DNA from: Antedon mediterranea
Lineage: Eukaryota; Echinodermata; Crinoidea; Comatulida; Antedonidae
DNA: 64,000 bases
Direction of reading: 5' to 3'
Assembly: GCF_964355755.1 (NCBI RefSeq)
Contig: NC_092671.1
Span: 19,990,001 to 20,054,000 of the forward strand
The notes under the pieces are model-generated. The model was given only the letters and a program-made list of their open reading frames with translations, ran no database searches and was not told where the DNA came from. Both the position numbers and the translations under genes were made by a program. Below are positions 12,160 to 23,500 of the stretch, one piece after another. Position 1 is the stretch's first letter, and every line of letters starts with the position of its first letter.

Positions 12160-13010
12160 GACTTGAGTCTGAAGCATTAAATGTTGAGAAATTAAGAGAG
12201 CTTGAATTGATCTTACTAAGAAGGGTTCAACAAGAATGTTTTGGAGACGAATTGAAAGCATTACAGAGAGGAAAAGAAGTATAATAAAACAGTAACTTGA
12301 TCTTACTAGATCCCAAGTATGATGTAGGTACCAAGCTTATCAGAGTAGGTGGGAAACTAAGAAAGAGTAGTGGTAACTTGGAACTTGATGTTCCCCAGTT
12401 CTGCTAGAACCCAACCATAACATTACAAAACTGTTCCGAAGATGGCAGATGTCCCAGAAGCAAGATTAAGAATTGGAAAAACCTCTTTTTTCTCTACAGG
12501 AATAGACTGCTTTGGACCAATGCTAATAAAAATTAAACGATCACAAGAAAAAAGATGGGGAGTGATTTTTAAATGCCTAACAAGGCGATTAGAAATAGTT
12601 AGTGGAATGGACACTTTTTTGTTAGCGTTGAGAAGATTCATTGTAAGACGTGGAACTCCAAAAGAAATCCTTGCGGATTGCGGAACTAATTTCAAAGGTG
12701 CCGAGAGAGAGCTGAATGAAGCGTTTAATAATATGGGAGTTGAACTGCGAGAACGGCTTGCTAAACAACCGATTGAATTTAAATTCAATCCACCAGGTGC
12801 TCCTTAAAATACTGTCTCAAAGATAGAGTAATTAGTGAGGTATTACTTGCGACTATAATAGTAGAAGTTGAAGGGCTTTTGAATGCCAGACCTTTGGGAT
12901 ACGCATCCAGTGATGTTGCAGATCCAGATCCGATAACACCAAACTTGCTATTAATGACACGACGGGATTCTGCACTTCCAGGTGTTGCTGTAAAGCACAT
13001 TGTTAGTATT
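12160..13010 (+). pseudogene. BEL/Pao integrase region
   Basis: Three pieces follow in order. First, 12180-12400 carries the segment before the integrase zinc region (R-R-V-Q-Q-E-C-F, then L-I-R-V-G-G-K-L-R). Next, the 121-codon frame from 12442 has M-A-D-V-P-E-A-R-L, T-G-I-D-C-F-G-P-M, A-L-R-R-F-I-V-R-R-G-T-P and D-C-G-T-N-F-K-G-A, the core DDE fold. Finally, 12800-13000 has V-E-G-L-L-N-A-R-P-L and a P-N-L-L-L-M-T-R segment. Integrase would insert the element cDNA. Frameshifts near 12290, 12420 and 12805 inactivate it. Confidence 0.85.
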
Positions 13011-13024
13011 AGCATATGCGCTTT

Positions 13025-14493
13025 AGCCTTTCTAGCTAGGCTTAAGATTTTAACACTACAGTAGGTGTGTTTATAAAATCTCCATGAATATAATATTTAA
13101 TATGTTATTAAAAACCAAATTTTACTCTTTCAACAATGTGAATCAATGTAGGCATAGGCTTACTTTTTGTTCAATCTGAATCAAATGACAGGAATCTATT
13201 TAGATGTTATATAAAACAAATAATGAATGTTTTATATTCGTGCAATAGTACAAATAATGGCATTTCGTGAACGATGAAAGGTTTATATTTCAACTCGGCT
13301 TTGCCCGATTGTGAGTTCTCTTTAATTTTGTCAGATGTTTTACTAATACTAGGCCTATAGTATGTAATGAAACCAGCGAGCCGAACTCAGTGTATTCCGG
13401 AAATTTCGGTATTTTCAAGGCCTAGATATATCAATCTTAAAAGTAATGGAAATCGGGGGTCCACACAATCATAAACCACAAAAAAAATGAATGCATGTTG
13501 TAAAAATAACAAGGCAATATACAGTATTGCTTAGATATTTTCAATTTTTATTCCTCATAAAATAACGTAAATTATTTATAAATATATTAAAAATTATAAT
13601 ACAAACACTATTTTACATTATACATACTGTACATATTTTGAAGTATTAGGCCTATGCTGTACAAAACGTTATTAATAAAATATAAAGAAATATAACAGTC
13701 TCAATGGTTATCTTGTCTACGTCGATCCACGTTATGATCTGAGCGCATATTCTAGTTGTTGTAGTGGGTTTTTTTTTTCAAACTCTACCATTACTAATAT
13801 TAAATCAAGGTGACAAAACATATATCAGTTATTCTACATTTCACTATCAGCTTTAAATGAATTATTGTTATTCCTGTACGATGTATATATTTGTAGACTT
13901 ACAGTTAAGAAATTGAACGGAATAATTTTATAAACCATGATATTTCAAACGCGAATAGGCCTAATAATAATAAATAAACCACATAACATAAAACTCCTGT
14001 ATGTTTTCTAAAATACTATTTTATTTTTTTTAGTAGTTAGCGCCTATACGATTGCAATTAGATAGATTACTAACTATTATAGAATTGTTCACATAGCATG
14101 TCATGGGTTATTTCAGGCATAAATACGTTATCTTTATAATTAATATTTATTAAGTCATCATTAACTTTGAAAATTACCATAATTATACAGCATTTTGTAA
14201 CCTCTCTTGAGTGTGAGGTATATTGCCTCCCTACTTTCATTCGATAAGTACGGTATAATTTAATCATGCGAGCTTTTACGTCGCGTCAATTTGAAGGGTG
14301 AACTCTAGTTCTTCAAAATGTCATTGTTCAATATTCATAAGCAGTATAAAATAAGAAATGTGTTGTTTGATACACTACTAAGATAACACATGCAATATAT
14401 TTACGGATTATCGGTAAGCGTGTCATGTCGGAAGGGAGGATTACTGCCATGTTTTTCAAGATTACAGGATTCATCTTGTGTGCAGAAAACCTG
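13025..14493. other. Spacer and probable 3' untranslated region of gene A
   Basis: No coding exon or clear element is visible. On the minus strand an AATAAA hexamer lies at 14146-14151, about 340 bp past the gene A stop codon, and is a reasonable polyadenylation signal. The remainder is AT-rich. Confidence 0.45.
14146..14151 (-). other. Candidate polyadenylation signal for gene A
   Basis: AATAAA reads on the minus strand downstream of the stop at 14494. AT-rich sequence makes chance hexamers common. Confidence 0.3.
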
Positions 14494-14563
14494 CTATACT
14501 GGTGATGTTTCTTCCGACCTAGGTTCATCTTGCCTCTCAACAGTCACATACCTTTTATTCCTC
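14494..14563 (-). CDS. Gene A terminal exon: cytoplasmic tail
   Basis: After the acceptor CTTATCCACAG the exon reads R-N-K-R-Y-V-T-V-E-R-Q-D-E, then P-R-S-E-E-T-S-P-V and a TAG at 14494. Basic residues just inside the membrane fit a stop-transfer signal. The last residues S-P-V fit a class I PDZ-binding terminus (S/T-x-hydrophobic), a feature some Notch ligands carry. The tail is far shorter than that of vertebrate Jagged proteins. Confidence 0.75.
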
Positions 14564-17500
14564 CTGTGGATAAGAAACAAAAAGTAGACATAATAAAAAG
14601 ATGTGAAACTGGGGATGGTACACAATTAAAATCACGTATACATTTTAAATATATAGTCCCCATGAAAATAAATATATATAATATGCCATTTTAATGTCGC
14701 ATAACGATGATTTATAGATATTCATTTAAACCAAAAATTGGATCACACCAACATTGTGGTGGTGCCACGTAAAGGGCTATCTCACCCCGCGAGTATTTTC
14801 TGTTGGGGAATATAATCATGTAACATATCTAATCTAAATTAAATTAAATGTATGTCTTACTGTACAACGCGTAAGTAACGGGCCAGGACCTCGTGCGATG
14901 TGTTTTGAAAATAGCTAGGTGGGCTTTTGTAAGTGATTTTTGAATCAAATTTTTCTTGAATAAACAAAATATAATAGATCCTTAAATCAAGCTCTTTCAC
15001 TGTGTATAACCGATTAAAGTGGTCTCAAAATACGTCAAACCACCCCCCCCCCCCCCCCCCACCACCCCCTCCCCTTTTCTAAAAGGTCCGGCCCACGGCT
15101 ATACGATAATATTATTTTGAACTTTATTATGTCACAGCATTAAAAAATAATTCCCAGTTGTACGTCTTAGAAAGCGATCTCAGTGGTTTTCCTTTTCGGT
15201 TCACACCATCCAAGTTCAAATGAAAGAATGAATGAATGTCACATATTTTTTTTTAAACAACGGTTTTAATTTGTAAAATGTGCCATAACAAAATATCGAT
15301 TAAAACGGCCTCATTTCGGGAATATCGCTGATACAAAGTGCTGTAGTAAACGAACGTGTCGCATAATAAATATCTCACCTCCACCGTACGAGAATCAGGA
15401 GTATTATTACTGCCTGGAACACAATAATCCCTAAAATCATTCCTTCCAAAAGATTTTTGTCGGAAGATACCTGCAAAATATAAATCAACGTGTACAGTCT
15501 ATGAATGATCCATATTAACATATATTAAAATGTACGTATCAATGCATCGTGTTAATTATAACATGAACTCTGAGAGTCAAAAGAGAGAAAGTTACTTAAT
15601 TTAACAGTTAATAAATAAAATGTATTGTATGTGGAAAAGCTACAATTTTTAATCACCTATAGTAATAAAAATGTTGGAAACATAAAATATTAACATTACA
15701 TTCGTAAAATTACGCCGTACTAATTCATACGAAGAACAGCCTTACCTCCGTATTCGTATTAGCGCTCCCGTTCTCGTCGTCTTCGGCTATTGTATTTGGA
15801 CTCATAAGTTTGGCTCGTTCACCTTCAGGTATTGAGTTTATTATTTTATCGGCATCACTTTCCGCTATCATTGTGTTGTTTATGTAGATCACAAATACCA
15901 CTTGAGTAAGATCGTCACTAGGAATACGAGATCAATATTAGTTATAAGTGATAAACTTTGTCACGACGAATTTTTGCATGATGTTAACGTGGAATATTGT
16001 TTATTTTTAGTCGCGTGGACGCGACTCTATAGTTCACTATGTCAGTCGGTCGGTCTGTCGGTCCGGTATGACTATGCGTTTTAGCACGCAACTTATGGCT
16101 GTTGGCCTTGTTTATTTATATATTCGTTAAAACCTGAAATAGGCCTACCATGAAAAAATAACTTATTTCACCATGGCCCTATTATAATTTATATTGACGT
16201 TAGAATATATGGCCCATTAACTGATAATATTTAATAATGCATAAATTGATGATGTCTGTATGTTAAAGTGTAATTCCCAGAGAGGCTTAACATAATTAAT
16301 ATTCACACTTCACATTACAGTAGTGTCTCGTGAGAGGTAATTACATTGAGTGTTTATTATACTCTCAATATGAAAGTAACCAAGTGTACTATTATTATAA
16401 TTTTGTCGTGGAAACAAATGAATGGCATACGGTACTATCTAAAAACGATATTGTGCTTGTTAATTCCGATGTTTTGTATTTAAATACTTAATCCATTTTA
16501 TTTGTGTACAATATGTTTATGGTATCAATACCATTGAAGGGTTTTAAAGAAAATGCATACTCACTGTTGATTCTGGTTTGCTGGGACAAATGTCTGAACG
16601 AATACATCTTCTGTTCCTGGAATGTGTTCTTTGATCAAGTTTGAAAACTTCGTTTCTAATTCTGTCAGATCTAACTTATTTGTATCTTTAACCGAGATCT
16701 CAATTCCACTTTCCATAGAATCTGAAGAACAAGAAAAAAAAATGATTTACATATGTTTACACGTACATGACATGGTCACGCAAGCCAAAACAGTATAAAA
16801 CTACATTCACTTAATTTCACGGAAAGAAATACGGCGCTATTCAGTATTATTCGTGATTTTCCATTATTTTAACAAAACAGCGTAACACGAAAAAGGCGTG
16901 AATTTAGCTTTATTTAGTGAAATCACCGAACTCACCTAGTTCACATCGTTCTCCTACAAACGGATCTTGACATATGCACGTAAACGTACCAACGTCATCG
17001 ACGCACGTCCCACCGTTCAAACATGGAGAACTTGAGCATTTCCTAATGTTATATTCGCAATACTGTCCTTCAAAGCCTTCATGACAAACGCACTTGTGAC
17101 TGTTGATTTCATCTATGCATATACCAGCGTTCATACAGGGTGAACTATCACACTCATCAACGTCGATTTCACATAGTTCTCCTTCAAATCCAGCGATGCA
17201 CTCACAATTAAATTGATCAATACTATGGGTACACATACCGTTATTCAAACAGGGGTTACTCGTACACTCATCAGCGTCGTGTTCGCAAAGCTTACCATAT
17301 CTTCCTGAAGGACATTGACATTTAAACAAAGGTTGCAGGTTAATGCAATTTCCTCCATTTTGACATGGAGACGTGTCACATTCATCAATATCTTGATCAC
17401 AGTCATCACCTATAATAATATACAATATACGGTAACAATCATACCTTTCAAAACAATATACCGGGGTAAAATTGTAGCAAATTACATAAATAAAAGTTGT

Positions 17501-20500
17501 AAAAAATATACCAATAACTTTTATAAGAACGCATTTCATGAACATGTGTTGTTATTGTTTGAAATACTATCTTTTTATAAGACAATAATTTTCCCATTTC
17601 TTGTGTCCCGATTTTAAACGTTTAAACGATACAGCAATTATAGCCTAATAGTAACCTGTACCATGGAGTAATATTCCATGCCTAGACTAATAGGCTAATA
17701 ATATAGTTTCCATGACTTATATTTTTTTTTCATTTTGTTCTTAATTTCTTGAAAATTCCAACCCGAATTCTTATTTATTGATAAAGTGGAGCTTACCAAT
17801 CCCGTTTTCCAACAACAACAACAGAGAACAGCGCGTTAAAAACCTCTTCCATGTACAATATATTATATATAATTTGTTATGATTACAATGTCTGAGCATA
17901 GTATTTACCCACTGAACTTTTACTGCTGGGTTAACAGACTAAAAATACGGTTGATTTAAAAGTAGGTTTTCAACTTAATTAGGTAGGCTTCCAGCACAGA
18001 TTAACTATACTCAGAACAGATTTTAAAAACGACCAACATTCCAACATAATCTGAAAGTGGGCTTACTGAAGATTTACTAATCGGCTTAAAGTCTCGATTG
18101 AATTAGCTTTAAGTTAATTCATGAGAGGTTGCAGGATTTCAACTTCAGCGTATTTTAAAAGGCATGATACAAAAGAAGGCATGAATGAGAGTTATGTAAT
18201 GAAAGAGCCTACACAATAAACCACAGAGAGACACACAGATAAGCCTAAAGCTCACTTGACTTATAGAAAGTCAGATTCAATACATGTCATTATGGATGCA
18301 TATTATTCTTAAGTAATTTTCCTTCAGGTTTTTTTTTTCGAGGTAAGCATCTAAATTAATTTACTAAACGAGTGCGTTTCACAACAATGATAAATTTGTG
18401 TAGAGTGAGATTAATCTTCGTGTGACGAGACGATTTTTTTGGTTGATTTAGGAAAACCCAAGAATGACGATTAGTTTAAACAATACTTATGTTAAATTTT
18501 AAGTTCAATCACTTTTATGGATATTTTCACGGTTGAAAATAACGTAGCTCTCATGTAACTGTACCGTACTGTTTTAATAGCAGTAAAACATGAAATCAAA
18601 CGATATTCGTACTTTATTAATACTTAGTAGGAACAAATATCTCCTTGAATAGAAAACCCTAATTAAGGAAAAGAGAATACTGTTTTACTATACAAATAAT
18701 AAAATGTTTGAATGAATGGGGATCGGAATATGTTCATTGAAAGGCTCATTCAACGAGACGGAGCCGAGTTGAATTGAACAGTCAGACTTTTGACGAATTA
18801 CATATTATCTCTTACTCAAAGAACAATTGACTCATTATTGTTTTATAATAGGCATGTTGGCCTGAAGTAAACTTGTATTCAATTAATCCGCCATTTACAG
18901 TACACCTTAAAAAATGTTGATTGTCAAAGGCTTACAACTGCCGTGCATTATCAAATATTCACGTCGTACACACATCTGAATCTATACATAAATTTACGTA
19001 AGTCGTAAGAACAAAATTCGGTAAATCTGGCGTTACTGTCTAATGGAGGATGTCAATGCTGAAAAATACCCGCACACAATAATACAGGGATGCATTTACC
19101 TCCTTCTACAAAAACTTTTTTAATAGCTTATAAACCGGTCAAACAGCTCGAATAACATGCATACAGCATCATAATGTTCAAATTTCATAACAAAATACTA
19201 TTTTAATAGATTTAATATACGTTTATATGTACGCCTATTGAAACGCAAATTTCTTACTGTGAGTGTGGGTACTGGTATTATATATAAACACATTATTATT
19301 ACTGACAATTGCTTCTCAACGTTTGTATTGATTAATAATAATAATTATTAATATTAATAATTTAATAATTTTACAATTCCCTGGTGTAATTAACTCACGC
19401 TGTGATACAGTAAATACATTAAATGAATGTGCAACGGAATTTGAGAAACCAATGGTTCTATTGTAATAAGTTAACCCGATATTGATGAACAATGTGCATG
19501 CATTAGTACTTGATCCGATACTAAAAATACGAAACATAAAAGAAGTCACAGGTAGAAATTAGCTTTAAAAAGTCTATGTAAATACGGACTGATTTAAGCC
19601 GATACATTTTACGGTTTTATACTTCGCAATAAGCTACATCATTGTGGTATACATCATTGTAGTAAGGAGCTACATCTTTGTAGAAGGATCTGCATCATCG
19701 TGTGGCATGAGCTACATGATTGTAGGTATGAGCTAGGTCTATACCATTTTAAAAGGATCTACACCGTCCATTGTATTTAAAAAAAATTTAAACGTGCAGG
19801 ATAACATAATTTAGAAAATAAATAAGATGTTTAGTTTATAATAATACGATCCTGTTCACAGAACAGTACAATTGGTCGTTATCGAATTTCTGAATTTTCA
19901 TATAAAAGATGTATAAACATTGACTAACCTGAGTATCCCGGAAAACATTCACATGTATATGTGTTTAATGCAGATGTACAATTTCCATATTTACAGTTTC
20001 CTAGTTTACATGGATCCAGACGAACTTCACATCGGTCTCCTGTAAACATTAAAGAGTGTACCATAAAGGATGTGCCAACGGAAATTCAATCACGTGAACA
20101 TATGGCAAAATCGTTATTTCATTCAAAATTTCAGCTTCAATCATTGATCATTCTAGCATGAAGACTATGAAAGGCTTTTGAAAAAGATCAACAAAAATTA
20201 ATCATACAATTCTTGTATCAAAAGAAGTATTTGAAGGCCCACCTTTTATCTAAAACAATTTTCCTAGGCTTTATAATTCTACAATTGGTCATTGTCGAGA
20301 TTAAGGCTATTTATGGTAGCGGTCAAGTTTTGCCAGAGGGTTTTTCTACAAGTTCAAGAGGCCACACATAGGCTTTGTCTCAAATTGACAAGAATACTTC
20401 AATTGGTAATGTTTTATTGGTGTTTTTTAAAATAAATAAATTAAAAATCAAAATGGCCATGTCATGGACCCCAAATCATTATTATTATAAATATTATTAT

Positions 20501-23500
20501 TAATATTAAATTACTGAATTTTACCTGTAAAACCACTTGCACAATGACATTTGACACGTTTCCCAGTCTCGATACATTTTCCTTTATTGAAGCAAGTATT
20601 TGAGTGACATTCTGTATCTCTCTGTGAACATCCAGGTCCAGTAAAACCAACTTCGCAATATAACCTAACTTTTATTGTAGTTCTGTAAAATTTAACAAAA
20701 ATCACAATCTGTCATCAGAAATAAATTCTTGCAGCATCATTTGTAGAGACACAAATCAAGGGAACATGTTTTGTAAACATGAATCACTACTACAAGCGAC
20801 CAAGACATTTTACAAGAAAATTGCGTTTTAATATACGAGTCTCGCCACTAATCAAAATAGCATCTAGAAAAGTACGTATTGTATGATTAACCCTCAACCC
20901 TACATAAAGTTATAAAGCGATTCTAGTACGATGTCTGGTCTATAAACAGGGGAATGTTTCATATCAGCGGCGGTAACGTCAAACGCCGGTAAATAAAGCA
21001 ATCTATAACACAAGAATGCCACTGAGAAATGTTATGAGACAATATACGAACAATTTTCATGACATTATCTCATTTTTACAGGAAAAATGTTCTGACCCAA
21101 TTTTCAATACAGCAAACTAGCTGGGGAGTTTGGCCCAGCTCATAAAAATACATCGCGAGAGAAAACCAGAGAGAACTCGATGGAATAAACATTGTACAGA
21201 CAAAACACAATGAAATTATTAAATTTTATGATAATTGTCCAGTATAACAAGTGTTGCAATGACGGGGAATGTTTATAAAGGGCTACTGAGATGAAATGAA
21301 TAAAGTTAGGAGTTAAGCCTATCCTTGTCAAGGCCAGTGCATATTTAGGTCGTGTTTATACAACACCCTAAATTTGAACACGGCTTTAATTTTTAGCGTG
21401 TTGTTCGGACCGAGGTCAACCCACCTTAACGTTTGCTGTTATACTAGAAATCACGATACCGTGTTATACCGGAAGTTTCATCAACACGCAGTGACTGCGT
21501 GTTGATGAAACTTCCGGTGAGTGCATGCTAGGATAAAAGGTCAAATCGTTGATCGCGCTTGAATTGGCTGAGTTGTCAACAATCATCGTCGCCTCCTCGC
21601 TGTCCGATGTATTCGCGCGGTTTTTACCATTTTCATTATATTGTATTCGTTCACGTTTGCATTGTTGTTTATTTTGTTCTCGGTTCATTTAAATTAATAA
21701 CAGTTATTTTAAGGGTTTCATTGTTTCATCTATACACTATGGAAGAAGATGCCATTTTTGCGATGTTATTTTTTTTTATTCTGTTTGGAGTGGGAAACGA
21801 TAGAGGCCTACTACCACTACGAGTTGGCCCCACTAGGCTAGGCGTAAGACGTGGTAGGAGGATGATTGCTGGCAGCGAAGCAGCAATAAATGGGCCCAAT
21901 CTTGTTAGCAATGATTGATATTACGACCTGTTTTAACGAGAGGTCAAAATATACCCTGAGGACACTTCCAACACGGTAACGGCGACCGGGAATCCACCAA
22001 ATTTTAGGATTCAGCCAAGTAGCCTTTTTTGCAATTAAAATCTCATTACACGGAATCTCTTTGTTGTTATACAACACACTTTTCGTAGGCGTGTAGAATA
22101 TGCGTGTAATAGCGTGTTGTATAAACGCGCCCTTAGAATCATCGGTAGAGGTATCATAATATACCGAACAGGAAATGCCAAGAAGCTCATGGATATTAAT
22201 GACCTCCATAGAAATTTCCTAACCACTGAAAAAAGGTTTTACCCGGAAACAAGACAAATTATCAAATTATCTTTTTTTTAATCAGGTTATATTTATTGCA
22301 AAATTTTTCTTTGAGAAGTTATTTTCCCTTAATCAACATTAGTTGACAAGGTGATACAATGTTAGAAATGTCATTATTGGCTCCAACCTTTAAGTGTTAT
22401 TAATTTTATGAGACCTTGACTTATTAACGAAGTTTAAGGTCATTATACATATTAAACATCAGGTACAATCGTTATAAATCAACGCACACCAATAATATGT
22501 ACATTTTGTAAGTGCCATGCGAATTGCGTTGATCCATGAGCATATTAATGTATAACCCTTAGGAGATGACAACAGTTGAGGTGATTGAAGCTGTAAGAAA
22601 ATACTACCTGCTAATTCGGGTATAAATGCCTTTCTTTCTTTTAGTTTCTACATGAGTTGTTCTTTTATGTGATTTGGCGCATACTTAGCTGTACGGCTTT
22701 AAGAATAAAATAAGATCGCATAGTCGAGAGGCTCGAATTCGGGGCAAATATTTGAACAACGCAAAGGAAGTGAAAACGAGTTGAGATAGCAAGCAGTCTG
22801 CGTGAGACGAAAATGTACATACATCGTCAATTAATTTGCATTTACCTGGTTTTTCCGTTACTGTTTTGCAACACACGTACTTGTGGCTCCTCTGAATCAC
22901 TTCCAAACGTTTGAATATCACTTATGTTGGTACTGTTACGATATAAAAGATCGTCTTCTCTCTTGTCCCAATCATGAACTTCTATTGTGATTATCTTATC
23001 GGAATCTTTACTCTGTGAAAAAACAATGACGCTTTTTTTATTCTGTAAGTACACTCGAGGTAATAATATTCAGAATTACAATTAATACAGTTTTTCTGAT
23101 ACAAAAAAAAATCAAAACCCGGGTTAGCGAATCTGTAATATAAAGCTTTTGCAACCATATACCAACAATGTTTTAATAATTTTAAACAAATATGTATATA
23201 TCTGGAAAAATGTGTAAACATAGTACGCTGAAATACAACTAGTTATTACCCGGTTAACAACATTCCATGTCACCAAAAACCAATACAATTTATATCTTTA
23301 AACACTATAGTATTACTTAAATTCATGATGTTGGGTGAAACACAAGGGTGTTATTACGGTATCAACGGATGCAGTGCCTATATTGTTTCTTTTTCCTATA
23401 AAAATAACTCGGAGGTACTTTTTAATGGCTGATGCAGTGTTTTGATAAGGTTTGGAAATAGTATAGGTTATACTTACCGGCCATTCTGGGACATGTATTT

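Larger units (their letters stand above)
9228..13010 (+). mobile_element. Degenerate BEL/Pao LTR retroelement
   Basis: Reading left to right on the plus strand are a gag with an N-terminal basic segment, cysteine/histidine knuckles, a reverse transcriptase with a YMDD box, and an integrase. This is the order and sequence style of BEL/Pao elements. Several frameshifts and stops interrupt it. The protease and RNase H regions are largely missing, and an insertion of about 556 bp splits the reverse transcriptase. No flanking LTR pair was recognised. It is an old, inactive copy. Confidence 0.85.

Noticed and set aside
17315-17617. Plus-strand 100-codon open frame
   Set aside because: Antisense shadow of the EGF exon and its intron.
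19316-19549. Minus-strand open frame with acceptor- and donor-like ends in a gene A intron
   Set aside because: Its frame does not fit phase 1 of the neighbouring EGF exons, and in that phase it meets a stop.
21838-22209. 123-codon minus-strand open frame overlapping the Harbinger-like element's right end
   Set aside because: Crosses the element boundary, lacks transposase motifs and has no splice signals.
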